A DNA stretch of 43,777 nt from a virus. The notes beneath the pieces were generated by a model. The model was not told the origin of the DNA. It did no database searches and worked only from the letters and a program-made list of their open reading frames with translations. A program made the position numbers and the translations under genes. Positions 1-9,378 of this stretch are shown here, piece after piece. The stretch spans positions 1 through 43,777 of IMG/VR virus record IMGVR_UViG_3300050821_013337; one strand, given 5' to 3'. Within the stretch, counting starts at the first letter, position 1. Every line of letters starts with the position of its first letter.

Positions 1-98
1 GGGACGACGCGATCCATGCCTTCGGCAAGTCGCTCGTGGAGCATTTCGGAGAGGGCAACGTCTTCCACCGCGGCGGCGACGAGTTCGTCGCGCAGCAC
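1..98. repeat. Terminal direct repeat, left copy
   Basis: Bases 1-98 are identical to 43680-43777. The repeat lies inside one reading frame that continues in register across the junction, so the window is a circular or circularly permuted molecule opened within a gene. The length fits an assembly overlap better than a biological terminal repeat, but a short real repeat cannot be excluded from sequence alone. Confidence 0.9.
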
Positions 99-3000
99 GT
101 GAGCCCCGAGCAGGCCGATGCGGCCATGGCTGCCGTGCGCGCCGACATGGACAAGTTCCAGGTGAAGGGCAAGGACGTCGGTTCGGGCGAGCGCCGCCAG
201 CAGACCGGCATCGGCCTCAGCTACGGCAAGGGCGAAGACGTCGGCCAGGCGGAGCTGGACCAGTATGCCGACAAGGCCCGGCGCAAGGCCGAGGGCAAGC
301 GCGTGGGTGTTCGGGAGGACGTCGCCCCGGGCGTCGAACCGACGAAGCTGGAGCAGGGCCCGGAACGCGGCTACATCCAGTTCGGCGCCGGTCGGAAGTT
401 CAACATCGGGCTCCTCGACGGAGCCGACCTCTCGACCTTCGTCCACGAGACGGGACACCTCTACACGGAGTTGCTGGGCGACCTCGTGAAGGAGCCCAAG
501 GCCTCCGAGCAGCTCAAGGCGGATTATGCAACCTTGCGTGAATATGCAGGCGCCAAGGGCGACGCGCCGCTGACGACGGAGCAGCACGAGACCCTGGCGC
601 GGTCCCTGGAGGCCTACCTCATGGAGGGGAAGGCCCCGAGCGAGGGGCTGCGGGCCGCGTTCGAGCGCGTGAAGAACTGGATGAAGGTCATTTACCGCAG
701 CGTTTCAGCGCTGAACGTCAACCTCTCTGACGACGTGCGGCAGGTCTTCGGGCGCATCTACGCTTCTGACGCGGAGATCGAGGCGGCCAAGGGCCGGCTC
801 GGGGCCGACTGGCACGTGTTCCGCAGCGCCCAGGAGATGGGTGTCTCCCAGAAGGAGTTCGAGGACTACGTCGCCAACCAGAACCGCTCCGACCGTACCG
901 CGAAGGACGCGCTGCGCCGCGTGCTCGTGGGTGAGTACCAGAAGGAGCAGGAGAAGGCGGCCAAGACGGAGCGCGAGACCCTGCGCCACGAGGTCCAGGA
1001 CGAGCTGGACGCGCGGCCTGAGTACAAGGCCCTGAAGGCCCTGGCCGAGGGCAAGACGGAGGACGGGCAGCCCCTGAAGCTGAGCCGCCAGGCGATGGTC
1101 GACAAGTACGGGGCCGAGGCCATCAAGGCCCTCCCGCGCCGGTTCAGCCGCCTGTGGACGCTGGAGGGCGGCGTGGACCCCGACGCCGCTGCGGAGGTCC
1201 TGGGCTTCCGGTCCGGCGACGACCTCGTCCGTGCCCTGCGCGACGCGCCCTCCCGCAACGACGCCGTGAAGGCCGAGGTCGAATCCCGGTTCCGTGAGGC
1301 CCACCCCGACCCCATGACGGACGGCAGCCTGCCCGACCGGGCCGTGGAGGCCTCTCACAACGCCGCCCGCGAGGCGACGCTCATGGACGAGCTGCGGGCG
1401 CTCCGGCGCCTTCAGGCGACGCGAGAGGCGGCTGTGGAGGCCAAGCGCGCGGCCGACCGGGGCCCGAACGCGAAGCCCCCCACCCAGGCCATGGACGCCC
1501 GCAAGATGCTGCGGGCCCTCCCGCCCCAGGAGGCCTTCAAGGCCACGGCGCGGGAGATCATCTCGGAGACCCAAGTCCGCGACCTCGACGCTCGTGGCTA
1601 CCTCACAGCGCAGCGCAAGGCGGCCCGCGAGGCGTTCGTCGCCGCCGCGAAGGGCGACTTCGGCGCGGCCGCCGAGGCCAAGCAGCGGGAGGTCCTGAGT
1701 CACCACCTGTTCCTGGAGGCCCAGAAGGCCAAGGCCGACGTGGAGAAGATCGTGCGCCGCGCGACGGGGCTCCAGGAGACGGAGGCCCAGCGGCGCCTCG
1801 CCAAGGCCGGGGGCACCTTCCGCGAGCAGGTCAACGCGCTTCTGGACCGCTACGAGATGGCCCGGGTGCCGCTCGACACGCTCGCCAAGCGCGAGGCCCT
1901 GGCCGACTGGGCCGACAAGCAACGGGAGGACGGCTTCGAGCCCGATATCGCCCCGGAGGTCCTCAACGAGGCGCGGCGCATCAACTACCGGCAGGCGCCG
2001 GTCGGCGAGCTCCGGGCAGTGGGTGACGCCCTGAAGAACATCACGCACGTCGCACGGCAGCAGTTGGAGATGGTGGTCAACGGCCGCAAGGTGGCGTTCG
2101 AGGCCGTTAAGGAATCGCTCAAGGCCTCGGCCCGTGCGGTGGACACCACCAAGGGTGAGCCGCTCTCCGGCACGGAGAAGACGATCCTCAACCGGATCGG
2201 CGACGGGCTCGTGGGCGCGGACGCCATGCTGGTAAAGATGGAGCGCGTCTTTCGCGACCTCGACGGCGGTAAGATCGGCCCATGGTCCGATAACCTTTTC
2301 CGCCCCATCGCGGAGGGGCAGACAAGGTTCTACGAGCTGAACCGCGACGTGACGATGAAGCTCCGCGAGACGATGAAGGGCCTTCCCAAGGAGGTCAAGA
2401 ACGGCCTCGCCGACCGCTTCGAGGTCGACGGTTTCGACCAACCGATCAACCGGCGCCAGCTCCTCACCATGGCCATGAACCAAGGCAACGCTGAGAACCA
2501 GCGCGTCCTGCGCGAGGGCTACGGCCTGAGCCAGCAGCAAGTCGACAGGGCGATGCATAATCTCTCCCGGCCCGAGGCCGAGTTCGTCGCCAAGGCGTGG
2601 CAGGTCCTAGAGACGCTGCGCGAGCCGGCGGGCGACCTTCAGCGCCGGATGACGGGCCTGGAGCCCAAGTGGGTCGACACTCAGCGCTACACCTTCCGGA
2701 CGAAGGATGGCGACGTGCAGACGGAGGGCGGTTACTTCCCCCTCGTCGCCGACCGCGACCGCACGACCGTGGGCCCGAAGGTCAGCGCCGACGCGCTCCT
2801 GGAGAAGGAGTACGTGCGGGCGACCACCTCGCAGGGCTACTTGAAAGAGCGTACGGGCGCCACCTACCCGCTCCTGCTGGACTTCCAGCGCATCCTCTCC
2901 TCGCACGTCCTCGGGGTGGTGAAGGACCTCTCCTACCGCGAGGCGGCGACCTCCATCAACAAGATCATGTCCGACCAGACCGTGCGCGAGGCCGTCGACG

Positions 3001-4208
3001 GCGCCGTAGGGCGATCCTATCGCAAGCAGATCGAGCCCTGGCTCCGCAACGTCCTCAACGACTCCAATGACTCCACGGTGAAGGGGCTGCGGGACTTCTC
3101 CACGTGGGTCAACGCCACGCGGCGCAACGTCTCGGCAGCCACCATCGGCTTCCGCATCACCTCCATGCTCACCATCCCGACCGACCTCTTCCGGGCCTGG
3201 GAGCCGGGGCGCAGCATGGAGTCGACCACGACGCGCGTGGACACGCGGCACCTCGCCGCCGGGTTCAAGGACTTCCTCTCGAACCCCGTGCAGGCGACGA
3301 AGTGGGTGCGTGAGGCCTCGGGCGAGATGCGCTTCCGGCCGCACAACATCGACCGTGACGTGCGCTCGCTCTTCCAGCAGCAGCTCGTGCGCCCGGCGCT
3401 CACGGGCAACCCGCTCGACGCGGCGACGGCCTTCCGCAACTACGTCACGACCCGGGCCTATGAGGGCTTCGCGTTCGTCGACACGATGGTGACCATCCCC
3501 ACTTGGCTCGGGGCCTACCGCCAGGCGATGGAGGCCGGATTGCCCCACGACAAGGCCGTCTTCCAGGCCGACGCCACGGTGCGCCTGTCCATCGTCTCCG
3601 AGAACCCTAAGGACCTCGTCGCCCTCCAGCGGAACAACGACCTCTCCAAGCTGCTCACCATGTTCAACGGGTGGGGCTTCTCCACCTACGACCTCATGCG
3701 GACCCTGGGGCGCGACGTCAAAGGGCCGGGCACGGCGGCGAAGGCCGCCTTCTACGGCCTCCTGGGCGTCTCCGTCTCCAACATGGCGGCGGCTTACCTC
3801 GCTGGGCGCGGGCCCGACAAGGGCGAGAATGTCGGCGAGTGGGCGGCCCGCGAGGCGGTCCTGGGCCCCTTCGACGTCATCCCGGTCGTCAGGGACTTCG
3901 CCGACTACGGCGTGGGCCAGCTGACGGGGCGCGGGGGCGACATGCGCTTCAGCCCCGTGCTCACGATGATGGAGAAGGAGGGCAAGGCCCTCGTCGCCCA
4001 GGGGAAGGCTCTTCAAGGCGACGAGGACATCGGCGACTACCTGACAGTCACGGGAGAGGCCCTGGGCTACCTCATGGGCATCCCCGGCACGGCGCAAGCA
4101 ACTTCCATGACAAAATACCTGCGGCGCCTTGCAAGCGGCGACGAGCAGCCCGACAATGCGGCAGTGGCGGTCCTCGATGCTGCCCGCGGCAAACCCAAGG
4201 GGAAGTGA
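1..4208 (+). CDS. Polyvalent virion protein, 3' part (GGDEF end, zincin, C-terminal region)
   Basis: This is the continuation of the gene that starts at 41642; joined, it encodes about 2081 residues, and numbering here is from that GTG. The GGDEF signature is at residues 704-708 and the domain ends near 755 with the family's ADxA...AKxxG-type helix (ADKARRKAEGKRVG). A zincin metallopeptidase follows: HETGH at 828-832 with a likely third ligand Glu876 in HETLARSLEAY. This resembles the peptidase of phage polyvalent proteins. Long charged helical and coiled-coil stretches follow (about 980-1030 and 1190-1310). The C-terminal third, with a GGYFPL segment near 1600 and an Ala-rich hydrophobic stretch near 1945, resembles large podoviral virion proteins. 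By position after the transglycosylase gene it is the counterpart of the largest T7-type ejected core protein. Ejection and enzyme activity are inferred. The stop is at 4206-4208, 3 nt before the tail fibre gene. Confidence 0.85.
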   Translation, partial: DDAIHAFGKSLVEHFGEGNVFHRGGDEFVAQHVSPEQADAAMAAVRADMDKFQVKGKDVGSGERRQQTGIGLSYGKGEDVGQAELDQYADKARRKAEGKRVGVREDVAPGVEPTKLEQGPERGYIQFGAGRKFNIGLLDGADLSTFVHETGHLYTELLGDLVKEPKASEQLKADYATLREYAGAKGDAPLTTEQHETLARSLEAYLMEGKAPSEGLRAAFERVKNWMKVIYRSVSALNVNLSDDVRQVFGRIYASDAEIEAAKGRLGADWHVFRSAQEMGVSQKEFEDYVANQNRSDRTAKDALRRVLVGEYQKEQEKAAKTERETLRHEVQDELDARPEYKALKALAEGKTEDGQPLKLSRQAMVDKYGAEAIKALPRRFSRLWTLEGGVDPDAAAEVLGFRSGDDLVRALRDAPSRNDAVKAEVESRFREAHPDPMTDGSLPDRAVEASHNAAREATLMDELRALRRLQATREAAVEAKRAADRGPNAKPPTQAMDARKMLRALPPQEAFKATAREIISETQVRDLDARGYLTAQRKAAREAFVAAAKGDFGAAAEAKQREVLSHHLFLEAQKAKADVEKIVRRATGLQETEAQRRLAKAGGTFREQVNALLDRYEMARVPLDTLAKREALADWADKQREDGFEPDIAPEVLNEARRINYRQAPVGELRAVGDALKNITHVARQQLEMVVNGRKVAFEAVKESLKASARAVDTTKGEPLSGTEKTILNRIGDGLVGADAMLVKMERVFRDLDGGKIGPWSDNLFRPIAEGQTRFYELNRDVTMKLRETMKGLPKEVKNGLADRFEVDGFDQPINRRQLLTMAMNQGNAENQRVLREGYGLSQQQVDRAMHNLSRPEAEFVAKAWQVLETLREPAGDLQRRMTGLEPKWVDTQRYTFRTKDGDVQTEGGYFPLVADRDRTTVGPKVSADALLEKEYVRATTSQGYLKERTGATYPLLLDFQRILSSHVLGVVKDLSYREAATSINKIMSDQTVREAVDGAVGRSYRKQIEPWLRNVLNDSNDSTVKGLRDFSTWVNATRRNVSAATIGFRITSMLTIPTDLFRAWEPGRSMESTTTRVDTRHLAAGFKDFLSNPVQATKWVREASGEMRFRPHNIDRDVRSLFQQQLVRPALTGNPLDAATAFRNYVTTRAYEGFAFVDTMVTIPTWLGAYRQAMEAGLPHDKAVFQADATVRLSIVSENPKDLVALQRNNDLSKLLTMFNGWGFSTYDLMRTLGRDVKGPGTAAKAAFYGLLGVSVSNMAAAYLAGRGPDKGENVGEWAAREAVLGPFDVIPVVRDFADYGVGQLTGRGGDMRFSPVLTMMEKEGKALVAQGKALQGDEDIGDYLTVTGEALGYLMGIPGTAQATSMTKYLRRLASGDEQPDNAAVAVLDAARGKPKGK

Positions 4209-4211
4209 CCC

Positions 4212-6302
4212 ATGACCCTGACCACGCTGAACATGAAGGTCTCCTACCCGGGCACGGGGGCACAGACCGTCTTCCCCTACGCCTTCCGGGTCTTCAACAC
4301 GACCGACCTCGTGGTCACGGAGACGGTGACCGCCACCAACGTGACGACAACGCTTGTCCTGAACACGGACTACACCGTTTCGGGCGTGGGGCTCTATGCC
4401 GGGGGCAACGTCACGCGCACCGTCGCGACGGCCGTCGGCACCACCATCGAGATCAAGCGCGTCGTGCCGCTCACGCAGCCGACGGACATTCGCAACCAGG
4501 GCGCCTTCTTCGCCTCGGTCCACGAGGACGCCTTCGACCGCCTGACGATGATCCAGCAGCAGCAGCAGGACACGGTCGGTCGCGCGCTCACGCTGCCCGA
4601 CCCTTCCACGGGCATCAGCTCCACGCTCCCCATCCCGGCCGCGAATATGCTCCTTGGATGGGACCCCACGGGCACCTTCATCGTCAACTCGCTCGGGCCC
4701 ACCACGCCGTTCGACACGGTCGTGCCGCTCATGGATGGTGTCGCAGCGAACGGCACCCGCACGACCATCGTGCGCGGCGACCACGTGCACCCATCCGACA
4801 CGAGTCGCGCGCCCCTCGCCTCTCCGGCCTTCACTGGCACGCCCACGGCACCGAGCCCGGCCGTCAACACGAACACGACCCAGGTCGAAACGACGGCGGG
4901 GATGGTGGCCCAGCTTGCGGCACCCACTCGTAAGGTTCCCGCCGGACTTCCGGCGCTGGCCCTCACACTCGTGGCCATTGATGGGGTTGGACAGATCGAC
5001 ATTTACCCGAACGACGCGATCATGGCCTCGAAGCTTTACGAGCCCGGCCTGTGGAACACGGGCGTATACTATGTGAAACCATCCACTGGCTCCGACTCCA
5101 ACGCTGGGACCACGGCGGCCGCTCCCTTCGCCACGGTAGACAAGGCCTTCCGAACGGCGGCGGGGAACGCCTCGCGGGTGGTGATGCTGGAGAACGCCGT
5201 CATCCCGCCCTTCGACCTGCGCTCTACCGACGCCTCGCAGTCCACGCAGCAGTTCAAGTGGCTCGACGCGAACGGCTACAAGGTGACGATCCGCGTCACG
5301 GGGCCCGACCTCACCACGCAGACCTGGGCCCAGGACGGTGTTCAAACGAACTGCTGGCACTCCACGCTCACCGTGTCCGGTTCCCAAGCTCCCAAGCGCA
5401 TCCTCCGCATGGACCAGCTTGACCGTTATGGCTACTACCAGGAACTCATCAATTATTCCTCGGCGGCGAACCTCAATGCCGCGCCTGGCGATGGGTGGTG
5501 GTGGGATGGCACCTCCGTCCTCTGGGTCAAGATCGGCGCGGGCACGAACGTCCAGAACCAGCGGGCCATCCTCAAGGGCCTCTACTGCGACACGAACGGG
5601 AACTTTCGCGTTCTCTGTTACGGTTCCTCTCTCGGCATGTCGGGCGTCACGCTGGAGGGCGTCCAGTTCGTTCAGCTGGATCAAAATAGCCGCAGGCCTG
5701 AAATCTGGCTGCACCAGTGCCAGTCTTTCTGGGCTGCGGACAAGGGCGCGGACCTCACCACCGCAGGATGGTTCGTGGCGACGGAGTGCCTGTTCTACTC
5801 CAGCCGGAACGATTGCGTGAACGCTTTCGCGCCCAGCGCCACGGGTCCGGGGCTCATCCACACGGCACGGTGCAACTTCGTTCGAGCCGGGAACTTCGAC
5901 ATCTTCCCGCTGGACGGCACGATTCAGGGCACCTCGGCCCACGGTGGTTCTTCTCATGTGGGCTGGGCCAACAACTACTTCGAGAACAACGGCCAGCAGG
6001 TGGCGGACACCTGCATCAACAGCTCGAACGACATCACCTGGCTCGTGGCCTGTTCCGCGAAGGGTGGCGCTCTCGGGCCCTTGTCGCCGAACTACCTGTT
6101 CGGATCGGCCGCCACGAGCGCGAGCCGAAAGGCCTATCTGGACACCTGCGCGTCCTTTGCCCCCGGAAACAATGCGGCAGGCGCAGCCGAGTACGATTTG
6201 GAAGTGGACGCCAATGCCACGGCCTACACCTTCAATTCAGCGTTGCCCTACACCACGGGTACCGCTCCGACCACCTATGCCTCTCCCCTGACACCTCCGT
6301 GA
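4212..6302 (+). CDS. Tail fibre/tailspike, T7 gp17-like N-terminus and beta-helix-like body
   Basis: A 696-residue receptor-binding protein. Residues 1-130 match the tail-attachment domain of T7-type fibres: Tyr/Phe-rich beta strands, then QPTDIRNQGAF, ALDRLT-like AFDRLTMIQQQQQ and RALTLP. The middle is Thr/Pro-rich linker. From about residue 285 the start YYVKPSTGSDSNAGT, followed by repeating short strands, resembles pectate-lyase-like parallel beta-helix tailspikes that bind or cut surface polysaccharide. No catalytic residues can be assigned by eye. GGGGAAG precedes the ATG. The gene sits directly after the polyvalent virion gene and 9 nt before a second fibre-like gene, the usual place for adsorption proteins. 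Confidence 0.8.
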   Translation: MTLTTLNMKVSYPGTGAQTVFPYAFRVFNTTDLVVTETVTATNVTTTLVLNTDYTVSGVGLYAGGNVTRTVATAVGTTIEIKRVVPLTQPTDIRNQGAFFASVHEDAFDRLTMIQQQQQDTVGRALTLPDPSTGISSTLPIPAANMLLGWDPTGTFIVNSLGPTTPFDTVVPLMDGVAANGTRTTIVRGDHVHPSDTSRAPLASPAFTGTPTAPSPAVNTNTTQVETTAGMVAQLAAPTRKVPAGLPALALTLVAIDGVGQIDIYPNDAIMASKLYEPGLWNTGVYYVKPSTGSDSNAGTTAAAPFATVDKAFRTAAGNASRVVMLENAVIPPFDLRSTDASQSTQQFKWLDANGYKVTIRVTGPDLTTQTWAQDGVQTNCWHSTLTVSGSQAPKRILRMDQLDRYGYYQELINYSSAANLNAAPGDGWWWDGTSVLWVKIGAGTNVQNQRAILKGLYCDTNGNFRVLCYGSSLGMSGVTLEGVQFVQLDQNSRRPEIWLHQCQSFWAADKGADLTTAGWFVATECLFYSSRNDCVNAFAPSATGPGLIHTARCNFVRAGNFDIFPLDGTIQGTSAHGGSSHVGWANNYFENNGQQVADTCINSSNDITWLVACSAKGGALGPLSPNYLFGSAATSASRKAYLDTCASFAPGNNAAGAAEYDLEVDANATAYTFNSALPYTTGTAPTTYASPLTPP

Positions 6303-6311
6303 GGTCCTGAT

Positions 6312-7592
6312 ATGCCCACCACACTCCCTCTCACGGTTGCCCAGGTTGCCAATGCGGCGCCGCTGCAATCGCCAGTCTTTTATGGGCCGGTGACCTTTGC
6401 GGCGCTCACGCAGAACCGGATTCCCTTCTCCGGTGTGAACGGCGTTCAGCAGGACAGCGCAAACCTGACGTACGTGGTGGGAGTCGGGCTCACGCTTTCA
6501 GACACCCTGCTCATCAGCGGCGGAATTAACAGTTCCAACTCAAACCCGCTCCAGTGCATCAACGCCAGCTACCTCTACTGGAAGGACAGCGGGGGTACTT
6601 CCAGGCGCATCTTCGGGATGAACTCCGGCAACGTGGTCTACATCGGGGTGATCGACCCCGGGTGGGGTGCGGGCGTCAACGTCCAATCCGGTGGTGCGGT
6701 CAACGTCTCCGTCAATGGTGCGTCCGCCGCGTTCATCTCGTGCACCTTCAATGCCGGCGGCAGCACGACCTTCTTCGGGAAGCTGAACACCGTTGCTTCT
6801 GCCACCGGCGCCGCGTCACTGAACGTTCCCAACGGCGTGGCCCCCACGAGCCCCGTTCAGGGCGATGTATGGGCCGATGCGAACGGCACAATTAGCTTCA
6901 AGGCCAACCTTGCCCCTACTGGATACATTTCCTCGGCGGTCGGCGGCGCGGTGGCCAGCGCCTCCACCATCACGCCCACGGGCCCCGTCTTCCACATCAC
7001 GGGCGCGGTGGCCATCGCTACGATCAACCTGCCGTGGACCGGCTTCACTGGAACGCTGACGCTCATCCCCGATGGTAATTTCACCACCACCACAGGCGGC
7101 AACATCGCCAAGGCCATCACGGCGAATATCGGTCAGGCCATCGCGGCCACTTACGACGGAACGAAATGGCAGTTGTCCTTCTTGTCGGGGGCCACGGCTT
7201 TCGTGAACGCCGCTGCACCGACGGCCACGGCAAGTACCACCTCCGTCATGATGGGCATGAACCTCACCGTTACGCCGACCCGTTCGGGAACGCTCGTCAT
7301 CAGTGGGTCCGGCCAGATGGCGAACGGGACCATCAACGACGGTGCCACCGTGCAGCTCTACTACGGAACCGGCGCAGCCCCCACCAACGGCGCGGCGGTT
7401 TCGGGTACGGCCCTGGGCTCTCCGCAGACGCACACGTCGCTCGTGGCTGCCGACACCGCCGGGTGGTCATTCACCATCCCCCTCAGCAACGCCACCATCG
7501 GCACGACCTACTGGATCGACGTGGCGCTCAAGGCCGTGACGGGCGGCTCGGCCAGCGTCACAGGCGTCAACCTTGCCGTCGTGGAACTCTGA
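6312..7592 (+). CDS. Second tail fibre / receptor-binding-like protein
   Basis: A 426-residue protein rich in Gly, Ala, Ser, Thr, Val and Asn with almost no charge clusters, as in beta-structured fibre or tip proteins. The segment near residues 165-190 (LNVPNGVAPTSPVQGD, WADANGTISFK) is typical of phage fibre shaft-to-tip boundaries. The last 125 residues look like a jelly-roll or TNF-like tip (alternating hydrophobic strands, GTTYWIDVALKAV). It follows the tailspike with GAGG before the ATG and precedes the lysis cassette. The exact receptor and the split of duties with the upstream tailspike cannot be read from sequence. Confidence 0.65.
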   Translation: MPTTLPLTVAQVANAAPLQSPVFYGPVTFAALTQNRIPFSGVNGVQQDSANLTYVVGVGLTLSDTLLISGGINSSNSNPLQCINASYLYWKDSGGTSRRIFGMNSGNVVYIGVIDPGWGAGVNVQSGGAVNVSVNGASAAFISCTFNAGGSTTFFGKLNTVASATGAASLNVPNGVAPTSPVQGDVWADANGTISFKANLAPTGYISSAVGGAVASASTITPTGPVFHITGAVAIATINLPWTGFTGTLTLIPDGNFTTTTGGNIAKAITANIGQAIAATYDGTKWQLSFLSGATAFVNAAAPTATASTTSVMMGMNLTVTPTRSGTLVISGSGQMANGTINDGATVQLYYGTGAAPTNGAAVSGTALGSPQTHTSLVAADTAGWSFTIPLSNATIGTTYWIDVALKAVTGGSASVTGVNLAVVEL

Positions 7593-7603
7593 GGAGCCGA
7601 CAC

Positions 7604-7987
7604 GTGCAACTCGACCCCAAGGACCCCGCGATCCTCTCCCTCCTCGTTCAGCGGTTCGACGACTTCGGAGAGGAGTTCAGGGACTTCGGCAAGAAGCTCG
7701 ACGACGTCCTCGCCGTCAGCAAGCGGGTCGAGCTGCACGAGCAGAAGCTCGACGACCATGGCAAGGACATCTCGGGGCAGTTCAAGGCGATCCGCAAGGT
7801 CGAGGATTACAACAACAACCTCAAGGGCGGCCTCAAGGTCTTCTATGTCGTCATCAGCCTGTTCTCGGGCATCATGATCACGACGGGGGCCCTCATGTTC
7901 ACCGCCTACAACAACGGCGCGGTCACGCGTCAGGAACTGGTCGATCTCAAGGCCGAGGTTGACGCCTTCATAGGAGCACGCAAATGA
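7604..7987 (+). CDS. XhlA-like membrane protein with coiled coil
   Basis: 127 residues from a GTG with GGAG 9 nt upstream. The N-terminal 80 residues form an amphipathic heptad-rich helix (FDDFGEEFRDFGKKLDD, HEQKLDDHGKD). One transmembrane helix follows (about 84-106, VFYVVISLFSGIMITTGALM), then a short polar tail. This layout matches haemolysin XhlA/holin-associated proteins. As the first gene after the fibres and the start of a run of membrane genes around an endolysin, it probably belongs to lysis. Its stop overlaps the next ATG by 4 nt (ATGA). Confidence 0.6.
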   Translation: MQLDPKDPAILSLLVQRFDDFGEEFRDFGKKLDDVLAVSKRVELHEQKLDDHGKDISGQFKAIRKVEDYNNNLKGGLKVFYVVISLFSGIMITTGALMFTAYNNGAVTRQELVDLKAEVDAFIGARK

Positions 7988-8304
7988 GCGACAGCAGGTT
8001 CTTCCCCATCGACCATCCCGAGGCCAAGGGCCCGGATGCCCACATCATCCCGGCCTCCGTCGGACTCGCCATGCGGGCGGTCCAACACGCCGGGGCGCCC
8101 GAGTGGAAGTCCGTGGCCTTCCGCGGCGAGGCCCTCATGGACCTCCTGACGCAGGAGGGGGCCATGGGCATCCGGCTCTACGCCGGCCACGACGGCGACC
8201 ACGCGACGCTGGTGGCCTTTGCCGTGGATGCTCAAGGCAACGACCTCGTCGGCCCCAACGCCATCGCCGTCGAGAACGGTGAACGGTGCCCGCCGTTCTG
8301 CTGA
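7984..8304 (+). CDS. Unknown 106-residue protein in lysis region
   Basis: A soluble acidic protein with no signal peptide or membrane helix, and no family I recognise. Alternating strands (LYAGHDGDHATLVAFAVD, NDLVGPNAIAVENGE) suggest a small alpha/beta fold. It is coupled to both neighbours: its ATG overlaps the upstream stop, and its stop overlaps the start region of the next gene. It ends CPPFC. Its place between an XhlA-like protein and a polytopic membrane protein hints at lysis or host takeover, but nothing in the sequence proves this. Confidence 0.6.
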   Translation: MSDSRFFPIDHPEAKGPDAHIIPASVGLAMRAVQHAGAPEWKSVAFRGEALMDLLTQEGAMGIRLYAGHDGDHATLVAFAVDAQGNDLVGPNAIAVENGERCPPFC

Positions 8305-9047
8305 TGGCCGCGCTCGCCCGCGTCGGGGACCTCCTCGCCCTGCTGGGGTTCTGCCTCGGCGCTGGGCTCTGGGGCTCCATCGACCGGCCCCGGCGGCTGA
8401 TGACCCTGTTCCTGGGGGCCTCGGCCGCATGCGGGTTGGGCCAGGCGGCGTTGAAGGAAGCGGGGCTCGGCACGGGGGCCTTCGGCAACCTATGGGACCT
8501 GTCCCTCCTCCTGCTCCTGCTCCCGGCCCTCCAGTCCGGGATGCGGCATCACCTGCGCACGACCATCGAGCCGCTGCGCTGGGTCGCCGTCGCCGTCTGG
8601 TGCACCTTGTGCCTGGCACTCGGGCGGCTTCCGGAGTTCAACGACGCGGCGAGCATCGGCTACTACGGCCTCGTCGCGGCCTGCGGCGCGTTCCTCGTGT
8701 TCCAGTGCGTGGACGGCACGGGGCCGCTGCTCCGCGAGCGCTGCTTCGTCTGGGGGTCCACGATCCTCACGATGGGGTGCTTGGACGCCCTGACGACGCT
8801 GGCGATCAGCCGCCCCGGCGTGCTGCCCGACATGACCCTGATCCGGCTGATGGTGGCCCGCAACGCCGCGTGGTGCGGCGCCTATGGGTTTTTGGCCTAT
8901 TCTTTGATCCTAAGAGGGAGGTCCCGTGAATCTGAGCGAGCACTTCACGGTCGAGGAGATGACGTTCAGCGAGACGGCCCTACGACACGGACTCGACAAC
9001 TCGCCGCCCGACTCCGCGGTGGAGAACCTGAAACGGCTTTGCGCTGA
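8286..9047 (+). CDS. Polytopic membrane protein; C-terminal end doubtful
   Basis: The 253-codon frame starts at GTG 8286; ATG 8304 (TGATG overlap) is an alternative. Residues 1-208 carry six or seven hydrophobic helices (for example LLALLGFCLGAGLWG, LSLLLLLLPAL, WVAVAVWCTLCLALG, YYGLVAACGAFLVFQ). No family is recognised. The last 42 codons overlap the endolysin by 122 nt and read as Arg-rich, membrane-unlike sequence, which is atypical here. At the T5 run 8889-8893 a -1 shift would instead end the protein at TGA 8927-8929, giving the 4-nt GTGA overlap used by most genes in this genome. A homopolymer error or a real frameshift is therefore possible. It may act in lysis or superinfection exclusion; this is inference. 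Confidence 0.6.
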   Translation: MPAVLLMAALARVGDLLALLGFCLGAGLWGSIDRPRRLMTLFLGASAACGLGQAALKEAGLGTGAFGNLWDLSLLLLLLPALQSGMRHHLRTTIEPLRWVAVAVWCTLCLALGRLPEFNDAASIGYYGLVAACGAFLVFQCVDGTGPLLRERCFVWGSTILTMGCLDALTTLAISRPGVLPDMTLIRLMVARNAAWCGAYGFLAYSLILRGRSRESERALHGRGDDVQRDGPTTRTRQLAARLRGGEPETALR

Positions 9048-9378
9048 GCTGTTGGAGCCCGCGCGCGCTCTCCTGGGCGACGTGCCGTTCCACGTGACCT
9101 CCGGCTACCGGGCGCTGCCCGTGAACGCGCTGGTCGGCGGCGTCTCGAACTCGGCCCACCTCACCGGTCGCGCCTGCGACTTCATCCCCCAGGGCCCGGA
9201 CCTCCGCGCGGCGTTCGACCTGATCCGGCAGTCCGAGCTGCCCTACGACCAGGTCATCTACGAGTGCGCGGCCTGGATTCACCTGGCCGTCGCCGCCGAC
9301 GGCGTGCCCATTCGGCGCCAGGCGCTGGCCGCCGTGCGCGGGGCCGACGGCCGTTTCAGCTATCAGGCGGTCTCGTGA
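8926..9378 (+). CDS. Endolysin, peptidase M15 family
   Basis: A 150-residue zinc peptidase of the D-Ala-D-Ala carboxypeptidase/L-Ala-D-Glu endopeptidase type that cuts peptidoglycan cross-links. Zinc ligands are visible as His78 and Asp85 in SNSAHLTGRACDF and His119 in AAWIHL, with Glu113 a likely catalytic base (VIYECAAWIH). GYRAL at 60-64 is the usual substrate-side motif. There is no signal peptide, so release probably depends on a neighbouring holin. The GTG start has GGGAGG 6 nt upstream. It lies in the middle of a run of small membrane genes. Confidence 0.88.
   Translation: MNLSEHFTVEEMTFSETALRHGLDNSPPDSAVENLKRLCAELLEPARALLGDVPFHVTSGYRALPVNALVGGVSNSAHLTGRACDFIPQGPDLRAAFDLIRQSELPYDQVIYECAAWIHLAVAADGVPIRRQALAAVRGADGRFSYQAVS

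Noticed and set aside
2607-5957. Antisense frame of 1116 codons
   Set aside because: It is a shadow of the polyvalent protein and tail fibre genes on the other strand, with Arg/Gly/Leu-biased composition typical of GC-rich antisense frames and no domain signature.
4212-7592. Diversity-generating retroelement target in the fibre genes
   Set aside because: No reverse transcriptase and no template/variable repeat pair could be found, although the head genes resemble those of BPP-1.
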